A DNA stretch of 64,000 bases from the NCBI RefSeq assembly GCF_002811245.1, contig NZ_NIVQ01000014.1:27696-91695 (forward strand), written 5' to 3'. The position numbers and the translations under genes are program-made. Positions 20,190 through 29,543 of this stretch are shown in pieces. The notes under the pieces are model-generated. The model searched no databases, was not told the origin of the DNA, and worked only from the letters and a program-made list of their open reading frames with translations. Position 1 is the first letter of the stretch. Each line of letters opens with the position of its first letter. Source of the stretch: Vibrio salilacus (GTDB lineage Bacteria; Pseudomonadota; Gammaproteobacteria; Enterobacterales; Vibrionaceae).

Positions 20190-20199
20190 CGGTTAATCG

Positions 20200-20228
20200 A
20201 AAAGCGAAGCACAGACTTCGCTTTTTTA
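20200..20228 (+). terminator. queD terminator
   Basis: AAAGCGAAG/CTTCGCTTT stem with a CACAGA loop, followed by a T run. Confidence 0.85.
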
Positions 20229-20619
20229 TTACTATTAACTGCCTGAACTTTAGTCACTTGACTGCTCGTCAGTTGCAATCGTTTGTTTTGACGATAAGAT
20301 AAAAATATCTCGATGTGAGATGACATAGAGCATGAAGCGCTATTATATCAGCCAGCGGATGGTTGTTTGTTAGGATACAAAAGTGATTTTCAAAATAACG
20401 ACACCGATAATAGAGCCGACAGAAGGATCACCACATCGCGCGGTTTTCATTTGCCAATCTTACTTCTTATCACTGTTTTCCGCACTTTGCCGCAGCCCCT
20501 ATTTACCGTCCTATTCATTTTCTCGATTTAGCACCTTGTATTGATCTTTGCTTTCGATACCTGTGCTCAAAATACCCACATACAGTCAAAAATAATTAAT
20601 TATTACGGTTTTACAGAAA
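20229..20619. other. intergenic region upstream of the aromatic permease gene
   Basis: 390 bases with no credible gene. A perfect 14-bp AT palindrome, AATAATTAATTATT, lies at 20591-20604, just ahead of the permease ATG. I looked for TyrR boxes because the relative TyrP is TyrR-controlled in E. coli, and saw no good one. The rest shows nothing I can identify. Confidence 0.4.
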
Positions 20620-21774
20620 ATGAACACAAAACTATTGGGCAGTGCGCTCATTATTTCGGGGACCGCTCTTGGTGCCGGTATGCTAGCTATACCTATGGTA
20701 TTAGCTCAATTTGGCCTAGCTTATGGCTCTTTGTTAATGGCCTTGATATGGTTTGGTACTACCTATGCCGCGCTGTTGTTACTTGAAGCGACCATCAAAT
20801 CAGATGGTGGCATTGGGCTTAATTCGATCGCGAAAAAACTGTTGGGCCGAAGCGGCCAATGGCTAAGTAACAGCTTGTTGTATGCGCTGCTTATCTGTCT
20901 GTTAATGGCCTATATTCTGGGTGCTGCCGATTTGTTAGCACAATTATTATCCAGCGTTGGCCTAACTCTGAGTCAGGTTGAAAGCCAAGTAATGTTTACC
21001 TTAGCGGCAGGTGCAATCGTTACCTGTGGCACCGGCGTGCTTGACAAGCTTAATCGCGTGTTGTTTATGGTGATGGTCTTGTGTTTATTTTTAACACTCG
21101 GCGCGCTTTTACCACAGTTTTCTTTTACTGCGTTACAGCAGGTGAGTAATCACGATCACTTTAGTTTAATCGAAACCAGTTCGGTGCTATTCACCAGTTT
21201 TGGTTTTATGGTCGTTATCCCAAGCTTGGTTACATACAACAATGAAGCGACCGACAAACAGCTAAGAAACATGATCATACTTGGTTCAATTATTCCCTTA
21301 GTTTGTTACTTGTGTTGGTTGTTTGCCGTGGTAGGGAGCTTGCCAGCACAGCAATTAAAACAGTTTACTAATGTGTCTGAATTGATAAGTGTTTTTCAGC
21401 AGCAAACCCCATGGATAGGGAACGTATTGTCACTGTTTACTGGTTTGGCGTTACTGACATCATTTTTTGGCGTGGCGATGGCTTTGTTTCATCAAAACAG
21501 TGATGCGCTGGGTAGCAATCGCACGCTGATTTACGTGGTTACCTTTATATTACCATTGCTTGGCGCGATAGGGGCAGCGGATAAGTTTTTGTCAGTACTG
21601 GCTTATGCGGGGATTATTCTCGTGTTGTTAGCCGTTGGCATGCCGTTAATCATGGTGATAAAAGCACGCCAAGCAGAGATCATGTCGCAACGATATCGAG
21701 CTGAAGGAGGTGCGTTCATGCTGATCTTTAGCTTATTGTTTGGCGTGTTTCTTATTACCTCACAGCTGATGTGA
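20620..21774 (+). CDS. tyrP: aromatic amino-acid permease (tyrosine-type, HAAAP family)
   Basis: 384 residues with about 11 hydrophobic helices. The N-terminus (GSALIISGTALGAGMLAIPM) is the conserved first helix of the hydroxy/aromatic amino-acid permeases, and SSVLFTSFGFMVVIPSLVTY matches the TyrP/TnaB/Mtr core. It should import tyrosine or a related aromatic by proton symport across the inner membrane. The exact substrate is inferred from general resemblance to TyrP. The ribosome site is weak. It has its own terminator. Confidence 0.8.
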   Translation: MNTKLLGSALIISGTALGAGMLAIPMVLAQFGLAYGSLLMALIWFGTTYAALLLLEATIKSDGGIGLNSIAKKLLGRSGQWLSNSLLYALLICLLMAYILGAADLLAQLLSSVGLTLSQVESQVMFTLAAGAIVTCGTGVLDKLNRVLFMVMVLCLFLTLGALLPQFSFTALQQVSNHDHFSLIETSSVLFTSFGFMVVIPSLVTYNNEATDKQLRNMIILGSIIPLVCYLCWLFAVVGSLPAQQLKQFTNVSELISVFQQQTPWIGNVLSLFTGLALLTSFFGVAMALFHQNSDALGSNRTLIYVVTFILPLLGAIGAADKFLSVLAYAGIILVLLAVGMPLIMVIKARQAEIMSQRYRAEGGAFMLIFSLLFGVFLITSQLM

Positions 21775-21870
21775 TGCAATAAAAGAGCTGCGGTTGATCT
21801 TATCTTGAATAGGGTAAACCGCAACGGAAAATGGATAGGATTTCATGTTTGATATCTGGTAACAATCCAT

Positions 21871-21903
21871 AAAAAAGCCCGAACAAATGCTCGGGCTTTT
21901 TAG
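21871..21903. terminator. bidirectional terminator between the permease gene and sdaA
   Basis: AAAAGCCCGA/TCGGGCTTTT stem with an ACAAATGC loop, flanked by A and T runs on both strands. Confidence 0.85.
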
Positions 21904-21921
21904 ATTATACAAGGCGGGTAT

Positions 21922-23283
21922 TTAGCAAATAACTTTGATTGCTAAGCCACCTTGAGAAGTCTCACGGTATTTTGCGTTCATATCTTTACCTGTCTCTAGC
22001 ATAGTCTCGATAACCTTATCTAGAGAAACGGTCGGAGCAGAAGAACGACGTAGCGCCATACGAGTTGAATTGATCGCTTTCACAGCAGCAATGCCATTAC
22101 GTTCGATACAAGGTACCTGAACCAGGCCGGCAACAGGGTCACACGTAAGACCTAGGTTGTGCTCCATGGCGATTTCTGCGGCCATACAGACTTGTTCAGG
22201 GCTCCCCCCCATCAGCTCTGCAAGACCAGCCGCTGCCATCGAACACGCAACACCCACTTCGCCTTGGCAACCTACTTCAGCACCTGAAATGGATGCGTTA
22301 CGTTTGTACAGACCACCAATCGCGCCAGAAGCAGCAAAATAGCGGATGTAATCTTTTTCAGTAACCGTCTGGATGAACTTGTCATAGTAAGCCAGAACCG
22401 CAGGGATGATGCCACACGCACCGTTGGTGGGTGCTGTCACAACACGACCGCCCGCTGCGTTCTCCTCGTTAACAGCAAAAGCAAACATGTTTACCCAGTC
22501 AACCACAGTCATAGGATCGTTGGTGGTTTTCTCTGAAGTAATCAGTTGCTGGCGTAGTGCTGCTGCACGACGCGGCACACGTAGGGGACCTGGCAAAATA
22601 CCTTCGGTATTCATACCGCGTTCCATACACTCGCGCATGGTTTTCCAAATCTTGGCAAAATAAGTATGTGATTCTTCTTCAGTATGAAGTGCAGCTTGGT
22701 TCTTCATAACTAAGGTACTGATCGAAAGGCCACTCTCCTTACATTGCTTCATTAGCTCTTCAGCGCTGGTGAATTCGTAAGGTGCTTTAACTGGATTTTG
22801 TTCTTCTTTACCGAAGTTTTCTTCATCAACAATGAAACCACCGCCGATAGAGTAATAAGTCTTTGAGTACGCTTTTTCGTCATCGACCCACGCGTGGATT
22901 TGCATGCCGTTTTCGTGTAGTTCAAGGTTGGTAGTATGGAAGTTAATACCACCTTCTTTCGGGAACGATACTGTGTGACAGTGCATGCCAACAGGAAGGC
23001 GCTCAGTTTCTTCTACGCGAGCGATAAAGCCCGGAATAGAGTCGATATCAACTTTCTCTGGCGTATTACCAGCAAGACCCATAATGATGGCGATATCTGT
23101 GTGGTGACCTTTCCCTGTCAGTGATAGTGATCCATAGACGTCCACGGTAATTTTAGTGATGTCGCGCAATTTTCCCATTGAACGTAAATCATCAATAAAT
23201 TCTTTACCCGCTTTCATTGGGCCTACAGTGTGTGAGCTTGAAGGACCAACGCCGATCTTATAGATGTCAAAAACACTAATCAT
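21922..23283 (-). CDS. sdaA: L-serine dehydratase (L-serine ammonia-lyase), iron-sulfur type
   Basis: 453 residues. The N-terminal beta domain (SVFDIYKIGVGPSSSHTVGPMKA) and C-terminal alpha domain with its Cys residues (GACGIIPA, GCQGEVGVACSMA, LTCDPVAGLVQVPC) are those of the [4Fe-4S] serine deaminases. It converts L-serine to pyruvate and ammonia. GAGGT lies eight bases before the ATG. It follows sdaC by 93 bases on the same strand, so uptake and breakdown of serine are probably co-transcribed. SdaB is an equally possible name. Confidence 0.93.
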   Translation of the reverse strand: MISVFDIYKIGVGPSSSHTVGPMKAGKEFIDDLRSMGKLRDITKITVDVYGSLSLTGKGHHTDIAIIMGLAGNTPEKVDIDSIPGFIARVEETERLPVGMHCHTVSFPKEGGINFHTTNLELHENGMQIHAWVDDEKAYSKTYYSIGGGFIVDEENFGKEEQNPVKAPYEFTSAEELMKQCKESGLSISTLVMKNQAALHTEEESHTYFAKIWKTMRECMERGMNTEGILPGPLRVPRRAAALRQQLITSEKTTNDPMTVVDWVNMFAFAVNEENAAGGRVVTAPTNGACGIIPAVLAYYDKFIQTVTEKDYIRYFAASGAIGGLYKRNASISGAEVGCQGEVGVACSMAAAGLAELMGGSPEQVCMAAEIAMEHNLGLTCDPVAGLVQVPCIERNGIAAVKAINSTRMALRRSSAPTVSLDKVIETMLETGKDMNAKYRETSQGGLAIKVIC

Positions 23284-23301
23284 ATCGATTACCTCAAAAC
23301 T

Positions 23302-23326
23302 AAACCTCCCAAGGGTTGAGAGGTTT
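23302..23326 (-). promoter_or_regulatory. hairpin between sdaC and sdaA
   Basis: AAACCTC (23302-23308) pairs with GAGGTTT (23320-23326) over an 11-base loop in the sdaC-sdaA spacer. The T run after it is poor, so it may be a partial terminator or an RNA-stability element that sets the sdaC:sdaA ratio. Confidence 0.35.
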
Positions 23327-23376
23327 ATTATTATCGTTATATTTTTGGCTTAATCAGACTGTGTAAAGTCTTAAGA

Positions 23377-24630
23377 TTAAAGAGCGCCGTAGATTACAGA
23401 ACTAATTGCAGCAAGACCACAGATAGTTGTGAAAATCTGTACGGGTGCAGAAGTTTTGTACTTCGCCATCGCTGGCACTTTATGCATTGCGAATATAGGC
23501 ATGAGGAACAAGATCCCTGCGATCATTGGTGCGCCCATTGTTTCAATCATACCTAGAATACTTGGGTTAACGATAGCTACGACCCAAGTAGTAATGACGA
23601 TGAACAACAGTGACACTTTTTCAATCTTGTTGATTGATGTGTTAGAGCGAGACTTAATCAAACCAACCAAACCTTCATGAGCGCCTAGGAAGTGACCAAA
23701 GTAGCTAGAAGTGATTGCTGCGAATGCAACTAATGGACCCATGTAAGAGATCAGCGGTGATTCGTGAACGTTGGCGAGGTAAGAAAGCACTGAGATATTT
23801 TGTTCTTGCGCCATAGCCAGTTGCTCTGGAGACAGTGAAAGTACTACAGAAAAAACGAAGAACATAACGAAGCCCATCAACATCATTGCTGCGCCGCCCG
23901 TTATCGCGTCTGTTTTCTTCACTGCGTCATCACCGTATACACGACGTTGCTCTTTAGAGAACTGTGAGATGATTGGGCTGTGGTTGAAAGAGAACACGAT
24001 GATTGGGATTGCTAACCAAACGATAGATGGCATTGCAGACCAATCCGGTGCGACAGAAACCATTGAGCTATTCCAGTCTGGGATAAGGAAGAAAGATAGC
24101 GCAAGCAAGATAGCGACAAGTGGGTAAACCATCGCTGAGGTTGCTTTTAACATCAACTCTTTACCAAATACCACGCCTGCTGTCATGGTTGTGATGAGCG
24201 CACCAGACAGCAACCAGCGTGGAATAGATTCCATACCGATTTGGTTAACCAAGAAAGAATCAACCGTGTTGGTGATACCGACGCCGTAGATAAGAACGAT
24301 TGGGTAGATGGCGAAGAAGTAAGCGAAAGTAATAAGGTTTGCGCCAGTCTTACCAAAATGTTCTTCAACAGTGTCCGTAATATCAGCTTCAGGGTTTTTC
24401 GCAGAAAGCACGAAACGAGCAAGAGATTTATGCGCAAACCAAGTCATTGGTGCTGCGATTAGAGCAAGGATGACTAATGGCCAAAAACCACCAGCACCTG
24501 CTTTGATTGGTAGGAAAAGTACGCCAGCGCCGACCGCAGTACCAAAAAGCGACAGACACCAGGTGAAGTCCTTGTAATTAAATTTATTAGACGATTGTGT
24601 GGCAGATGCCACTGTATTAGTAGTATTCAT
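23377..24630 (-). CDS. sdaC: serine transporter SdaC (HAAAP family)
   Basis: 417 residues with about 11 membrane helices. The first helix, SLFGTAVGAGVLFLPIKAGAGG, is the SdaC/TdcC signature. It is a proton-coupled serine importer of the inner membrane. It is upstream of sdaA on the same strand, a classic pairing for serine catabolism. The 275 bases upstream (to nudL) should hold the promoter; I could not define CRP or Lrp sites there with confidence. Confidence 0.92.
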   Translation of the reverse strand: MNTTNTVASATQSSNKFNYKDFTWCLSLFGTAVGAGVLFLPIKAGAGGFWPLVILALIAAPMTWFAHKSLARFVLSAKNPEADITDTVEEHFGKTGANLITFAYFFAIYPIVLIYGVGITNTVDSFLVNQIGMESIPRWLLSGALITTMTAGVVFGKELMLKATSAMVYPLVAILLALSFFLIPDWNSSMVSVAPDWSAMPSIVWLAIPIIVFSFNHSPIISQFSKEQRRVYGDDAVKKTDAITGGAAMMLMGFVMFFVFSVVLSLSPEQLAMAQEQNISVLSYLANVHESPLISYMGPLVAFAAITSSYFGHFLGAHEGLVGLIKSRSNTSINKIEKVSLLFIVITTWVVAIVNPSILGMIETMGAPMIAGILFLMPIFAMHKVPAMAKYKTSAPVQIFTTICGLAAISSVIYGAL

Positions 24631-24905
24631 TTGTGATACTCATTTTTGGGAACAGGAAATAAGTCGGTTGCAATTCTGCAGAATTTCTTTACATGAAAAG
24701 TAGATCTAAATCATGAATTGATAAGAGTTATAATAGGATATGTCAAAAATAGGTTTTTGCTCACGAAAATGATGTGCTACTAGTGATTTATGCTAATGCT
24801 TGGCATTAGAAAAACTAAAAATGTTATGATTTTGTTTGGTTGATGTCGATAGAAAACGTTTACTATATTAATAATAATCTACCTAATGTGACGGATTATC
24901 AAGAG

Positions 24906-25526
24906 CTAGTCGGTTTGCTCGCCACTATGCATAATCTGTTTTTGCATCGCATCGATAATTTGCGCTGTCATTCCCCAAATAAAGTGGTTTTGATAGGATA
25001 AACCAAATACGCGATGGCAATAGTTGTTGATTAAGAACTGTTCACTGTGCAATTTCTGCGTATCTAAAACGACGTTAGCCGGGACTTCAAATACTTGGTC
25101 GACTTCGTTGTGATCGATCTTGATTCGATAGTCAGAAGCGATAAAAGCGACGAAAGGAGTGACCGTGAATTTACTCACTGTCACTAGCTCAGGTAACTGA
25201 CCAAGAATTTGTATTTTATCTTGGCTAATTCCCACTTCTTCATAGGTCTCCCTCAGAGCGGTGGTAGTCAAATCACCGTCACTAAGCTCATATTTTCCTC
25301 CGGGAAAGCTCACTTGACCTGGGTGGTGTTTAAGGTGGCTCGCTCGGCGAGTAAAGAGTACGTGTAAGCCGTTGTCTCTTTCAACAAAACCAATTAGCAC
25401 CGAGGCTTTTCTTAGTTTATTCGGGTGTAAGTGCGCAACACGTCGGATCGCCTCTTGATGATAGTTAACTGTTTTATGCAATTGAAAGCGCTGAATTAGG
25501 CTGCTTTTATTTAACTCAGACAACAC
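24906..25526 (-). CDS. nudL: Nudix hydrolase, CoA pyrophosphatase type
   Basis: 206 residues. The UPF0035-type motif FPGGKYELSDGD precedes the Nudix helix ALRETYEEVGI, whose Glu residues bind Mg2+. Relatives cleave coenzyme A or other nucleotide diphosphates. The start is GTG at 25526, six bases after AGGAG. The order pabB-nudL-sdaA is as in E. coli, here separated by sdaC and by an H-NOX remnant. The true substrate is not readable from sequence. Confidence 0.88.
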   Translation of the reverse strand: MLSELNKSSLIQRFQLHKTVNYHQEAIRRVAHLHPNKLRKASVLIGFVERDNGLHVLFTRRASHLKHHPGQVSFPGGKYELSDGDLTTTALRETYEEVGISQDKIQILGQLPELVTVSKFTVTPFVAFIASDYRIKIDHNEVDQVFEVPANVVLDTQKLHSEQFLINNYCHRVFGLSYQNHFIWGMTAQIIDAMQKQIMHSGEQTD

Positions 25527-25610
25527 GTTAGCTCCTAGTGCAATTTGGAAATGTAAATAAAATGACTCATGTTTTTGGTAAGCAAAAATCGCATAAGGAT
25601 AGCGAAACGA

Positions 25611-25871
25611 ATGAAAGGAATTGTATTCACCAAATTTATGGAATTAGTTGAACAGCAGTTCGGTCTTGAAGAGCTAGGCGCAGTTCTATCTCAAGCTGAA
25701 GACAACGGTGTCTACACCACAGTAGGTAGCTATGATCACAGAAACCTAGTTAAGCCCATCGTCCAATTGAGTCAGCGTACTGGCATTTCCCCTCAACAAC
25801 GACAACGTATATTCGGTCAGTCCGTCTTTCACAATTTATATCGCACCTTACCTAGTAATAGTAGTCTATAG
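25611..25871 (+). pseudogene. truncated H-NOX (heme NO-binding) protein
   Basis: 86 residues beginning MKGIVFTKFMELVEQQFG, the typical start of H-NOX domains, continuing through GVYTTVGSYDH and IFGQSVFHNLY. Intact H-NOX proteins have about 180 residues, and their proximal heme histidine lies near position 102. The frame stops before that, so heme binding should be lost. AAGGAT lies upstream of the ATG, so a short product may still be made. A receiver-domain fragment follows at once (25934-26047), as if the middle of an H-NOX/kinase operon had been deleted. Confidence 0.7.
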
Positions 25872-25933
25872 AATTGTAAATCTACCTTTTAATTCATAAA
25901 GTTGGTTGAAGACTATTATTCATGTCGAGGTAA

Positions 25934-26047
25934 AAAAAGCGCTATCAAGTGGTTAGTGAATTAACTATTCTCGTCAATGGTGGTGATATTTTAACCAAGC
26001 CGTATGCCGCTAAGGATTTAACACAGACACTAGATAAATGGGTTTAG
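25934..26047 (+). pseudogene. C-terminal receiver-domain fragment (hybrid kinase remnant)
   Basis: A 37-codon open stretch ends with NGGDILTKPYAAKDL and a KW-V stop. This matches the last helix and strand of a response-regulator receiver domain, including the switch Lys-Pro. It has no start codon of its own, and a stop lies directly upstream. H-NOX genes of vibrios and shewanellae commonly precede a hybrid histidine kinase, so this is best read as that kinase's tail after a deletion. It overlaps the 3' end of pabB, which is convergent. Confidence 0.5.
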
Positions 26048-27426
26048 TGTTCGCGGCTTTGGCGACTTAACACGGGTAAAATTCGACTGAGCTTATCAAG
26101 TGTCTCTTGGTATTCGCTATCGCATTGACTATCGGCCACGAGGCCACCTCCAGCCCAGACATAAAGCTGATTGTTTTCGGCGACCAAAGTGCGAATGGTA
26201 ATGCTAGTGTCCATGGCGCCATGTCGACTGATGTAACCAATGCTACCGCAGTAAGCACTGCGACGGTGTGGCTCTAACTCCTCAATGATTTCCATTGCTC
26301 TGATTTTCGGAGCGCCAGTAATTGAGCCTCCTGGAAACGATGCTCTGAGTAGATCGGCGGCAGTGAAACCGTCGTCCAGTTGAGCTCGAATCGTGCTGAC
26401 GAGGTGGTGAACCGCTGGAAAGCTTTCGATTTCAAACAGTTTCGGTACATGCACACTGCCTGGCTTAGCGACCCGACCGACATCGTTACGCAGTAAATCA
26501 ACGATCATCAAGTTTTCAGCTTGATCTTTTTCAGCATGAGCGAGTTCGTCAGCCGCTTGCTGGTCAAGCGTTTCATCGACGTGTCTTGGTCGAGTTCCTT
26601 TGATTGGCTTGGTTTCGATCTTTCCCCGTTTAACTTGCAAGAAGCGCTCAGGTGAGACGCTGATGATCGCGCTCTTATCTGTACGAACAAACGCTGAAAA
26701 TGGGCCCTGATTGACCAGCTCAAGTTCTAGGTAGGCTTGCCATTCGCTACCTTGGTATTCGGCGTTAAATCGTTGGGCAAGATTGATCTGATAGCAATCT
26801 CCACAGCGCAGGTACTCTTGCACTTGATGAAACTTGTCACTGTAGCTTGCTTTGGTCATATTCGATTGCCAGTCACTGGTGAGCGAGAAAGCTTTATTGC
26901 TGTCTGACGTTTGAAGTTGTAACCACTGCCAACGCGCCTCAATATCAACGCCAACCACGAATGCTTGCTTTGTCTGGTGATCAACCACAACCGCCCAATC
27001 ATACATGCCGACAGCCATATCCGCAGTCGTGAGATCTTGCTCGGCAATAACAGGTAAACGTTCAACACGGCGACCTAAGTCGTAAGCAAAATAACCGAGC
27101 GCGCCACCAATAAAGGGCAGCTCTCCCTGATAGTCGATTTCAGGTAGGAGCTCGGATTGAATCTGCTTAAGTAGCTCAAAGGGATCTTGCTGTGACTCGC
27201 TGATATGACCCTTTTTGACAAGGCATGTTTTGTCGCCAGTGGTGGTTAGGGTCGCCACCGGATTGACGACAAGAATGTCAAAACGGCTATCGATATGAGA
27301 AGGCGAGGGAGAGCGGAGTAACATCGCCCACGGCTGTGACTCGACAAGATTAAATAGCTCGATTGCTAAGGTGTTTTTATAGGTAATCGGCTTGATTTCT
27401 AAGTGATTTGGCTTGTTGTTATTCAT
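26044..27426 (-). CDS. pabB: aminodeoxychorismate synthase component I
   Basis: About 460 residues of the chorismate-binding family; with PabA it makes 4-amino-4-deoxychorismate for folate. The C-terminal half has the conserved SPERFLQVKRGKIETKPIKGTRPR segment and the FPGGSITGAPKIRAMEII motif. PIKGT, with its Lys, is characteristic of PabB. The start is uncertain: ATG at 27426 or TTG at 27444, neither with a good ribosome site. Fumarase is divergent upstream. Confidence 0.92.
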   Translation of the reverse strand: MNNNKPNHLEIKPITYKNTLAIELFNLVESQPWAMLLRSPSPSHIDSRFDILVVNPVATLTTTGDKTCLVKKGHISESQQDPFELLKQIQSELLPEIDYQGELPFIGGALGYFAYDLGRRVERLPVIAEQDLTTADMAVGMYDWAVVVDHQTKQAFVVGVDIEARWQWLQLQTSDSNKAFSLTSDWQSNMTKASYSDKFHQVQEYLRCGDCYQINLAQRFNAEYQGSEWQAYLELELVNQGPFSAFVRTDKSAIISVSPERFLQVKRGKIETKPIKGTRPRHVDETLDQQAADELAHAEKDQAENLMIVDLLRNDVGRVAKPGSVHVPKLFEIESFPAVHHLVSTIRAQLDDGFTAADLLRASFPGGSITGAPKIRAMEIIEELEPHRRSAYCGSIGYISRHGAMDTSITIRTLVAENNQLYVWAGGGLVADSQCDSEYQETLDKLSRILPVLSRQSREH

Positions 27427-27594
27427 TTGTTTAATTTGTGACAAAGAGATCGTTGCTACCGTGGCGTGTTGAGGAAAGCAAGAGTATCATAATGACCATA
27501 AATGTCGCTACACCAGCGTGTTGCTAATACAAGTTCGTTTAGCAATCGTTTGTGTGCGATGACAAAAGGAAGCATAACGATAACGAGGCATGCA

Positions 27595-29118
27595 ATGACC
27601 GTAATTCGCCAACAGGATGTGATCAGTAGTGTTGCTGATGCACTTCAGTACATCTCTTATTACCATCCATTAGACTTTGTCCAAGCCCTAGAAAAAGCTT
27701 ACCACCGTGAACAAAGCCAAGCGGCAAAAGACGCGATGGCGCAAATTCTGATTAACTCACGTATGTCTGCCGAAGGGCACCGCCCGATCTGTCAAGATAC
27801 GGGCATTGTGACCTGTTTTGTCTACATCGGTATGAACGTACAATGGGACGCGACCGATATGACCGTTCAGCAAATGATTGATGAAGGTGTGCGTCAAGCT
27901 TATACCAATCCTGACAATCCGTTACGTGCTTCTATATTGAAAGACCCAGCAGGAAAGCGCATCAATACCAAAGACAATACTCCAGCGGTCGTTCATATCA
28001 ATATGGTGCCAGGCGACAAGGTTGATATTCAGATTGCAGCCAAAGGCGGCGGTAGTGAAAACAAGACCAAAATGGTGATGCTCAATCCTTCCGATGATAT
28101 CGCAGAGTGGGTAGAAAAAACCTTGCCAACAATGGGCGCGGGTTGGTGTCCTCCGGGTATGCTCGGTATCGGTATTGGCGGCACGGCTGAAAAAGCAGCA
28201 GTGCTGGCGAAAGAGTCTCTGATGGAGCATATCGATATTCAAGAACTTATCGATCGCGGTCCAGAAAATGCAGAAGAAGAGTTACGTCTCGATATCTTTG
28301 ATCGAGTTAATAAACTCGGTATCGGTGCGCAAGGTCTTGGCGGTTTGACGACCGTTGTTGATGTCAAAATTAAAACGGCGCCAACCCATGCGGCCTCTAA
28401 ACCTGTCTGTTTGATCCCGAACTGTGCGGCGACGCGTCATGTTCACTTTACTCTTGATGGCAGCGGCCCTGCAGAATTGACGCCACCAAAACTTGAAGAT
28501 TGGCCAGATATTACTTGGGAAGCGGGTGAGAACACACGTCGCGTGAACTTAGAGACGGTCACTAAAGAGCAAGTTCAAGAGTGGAAAACCGGTGAAACGG
28601 TACTTCTATCGGGTAAAATCCTGACAGGTCGTGATGCGGCGCATAAGCGTATTCAAGGCTTGCTTGAAAAGGGTGAAAAGCTACCAAATGGCGTTGATTT
28701 AAAAGGTAAGTTTATCTATTACGTCGGGCCAGTTGATGCCGTGGGTGATGAAGTGGTTGGCCCTGCTGGCCCTACAACGTCAACCCGCATGGACAAGTTC
28801 ACCGACATGATGCTCGAAGATGCGGGCATTATGGGCATGATTGGTAAAGCTGAGCGCGGACCTGCGACAGTTGAATCAATCAAAAAGCATAAAGCGGTTT
28901 ACCTAATGGCCGTCGGTGGTGCTGCCTATTTAGTCGCTAAAGCGATTAAAAAAGCGCGCGTGGTCGCATTCGAAGATTTGGGTATGGAAGCGATTTACGA
29001 GTTCGAAGTGGAAGATATGCCAGTGACAGTGGCAGTTGACGCAAACGGCGCTAACGCTCACCAAATCGGACCAGAAACTTGGAAAGTAAAAATCCAAGAA
29101 ATGGATGTTAAATCGTAA
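27595..29118 (+). CDS. fumA: fumarate hydratase, class I (iron-sulfur)
   Basis: 507 residues of the dimeric, oxygen-labile fumarases that interconvert fumarate and malate in the TCA cycle. The N-terminal alpha part has RPICQDTGIVTCF and KGGGSENKTKM; GWCPPGMLGIGIGG and NCAATRHVHF carry further conserved Cys and active-site residues. The C-terminal beta domain (GPTTSTRMDKFTDMMLE) is fused, as usual for FumA/B. The ATG at 27595 has GAGG upstream; the open frame extends 31 codons further without support. It is divergent from pabB. Confidence 0.93.
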   Translation: MTVIRQQDVISSVADALQYISYYHPLDFVQALEKAYHREQSQAAKDAMAQILINSRMSAEGHRPICQDTGIVTCFVYIGMNVQWDATDMTVQQMIDEGVRQAYTNPDNPLRASILKDPAGKRINTKDNTPAVVHINMVPGDKVDIQIAAKGGGSENKTKMVMLNPSDDIAEWVEKTLPTMGAGWCPPGMLGIGIGGTAEKAAVLAKESLMEHIDIQELIDRGPENAEEELRLDIFDRVNKLGIGAQGLGGLTTVVDVKIKTAPTHAASKPVCLIPNCAATRHVHFTLDGSGPAELTPPKLEDWPDITWEAGENTRRVNLETVTKEQVQEWKTGETVLLSGKILTGRDAAHKRIQGLLEKGEKLPNGVDLKGKFIYYVGPVDAVGDEVVGPAGPTTSTRMDKFTDMMLEDAGIMGMIGKAERGPATVESIKKHKAVYLMAVGGAAYLVAKAIKKARVVAFEDLGMEAIYEFEVEDMPVTVAVDANGANAHQIGPETWKVKIQEMDVKS

Positions 29119-29170
29119 TAACAACGATTAATTTTGAAAGAAATTACTGATTTAATTAGCAAATATTTGA

Positions 29171-29199
29171 CAAAGGTGGCGCCAAGGCACCACCTTTAG
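29171..29199 (+). terminator. hairpin after fumarase
   Basis: AAAGGTGG/CCACCTTT stem over the loop CGCCAAGGCA. The T run after it is short, so termination may be partial. Confidence 0.5.
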
Positions 29200-29238
29200 T
29201 CTGTATACTCTACTATTTTAAAATCGTCAGGAGCTTAC

Positions 29239-29424
29239 ATGCCACGTTTTATTCAAATCTTGCAACTCTTCATTGCGGTGGTGGTGGGGACATTTATCTG
29301 TTATGACCTTATTTTACATGGTATTAGTATCTTCGATGAGAAGTACGTGACGATCACCTGCGTGTTGTTGCTGATAGTAGAAATTACCCTGTTTATTATC
29401 TATAAATTGATCGAAGACGATTAA
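29239..29424 (+). CDS. small inner-membrane protein, 61 aa
   Basis: Two hydrophobic helices (about 4-24 and 36-57) with a charged turn (DEKY) and an acidic tail (LIEDD). The function is unknown. CAGGAG precedes the ATG at good spacing, and a terminator follows, supporting a real single-gene unit. Confidence 0.6.
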   Translation: MPRFIQILQLFIAVVVGTFICYDLILHGISIFDEKYVTITCVLLLIVEITLFIIYKLIEDD

Positions 29425-29449
29425 ATTTTCGTTGATAGCACATATATTT

Positions 29450-29481
29450 TAAGCCTCTGGATCTCTTCAGGGGCTTTTTTG
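29450..29481 (+). terminator. Rho-independent terminator
   Basis: AAGCCTCTGG pairs imperfectly with the segment ending CAGGGGCTT, followed by six T. Confidence 0.75.
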
Positions 29482-29543
29482 TTCATCTAGGATTAAGGTT
29501 AGTCACAATAAGCTAGGGCTATCAATCGCAAAAGAGAGTGTGA

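Noticed and set aside
20541..20786. 81-aa open frame overlapping the start of the aromatic permease gene
   Set aside because: It is in a different frame from the permease, which has a clear family N-terminus at 20620; no supporting ribosome site.
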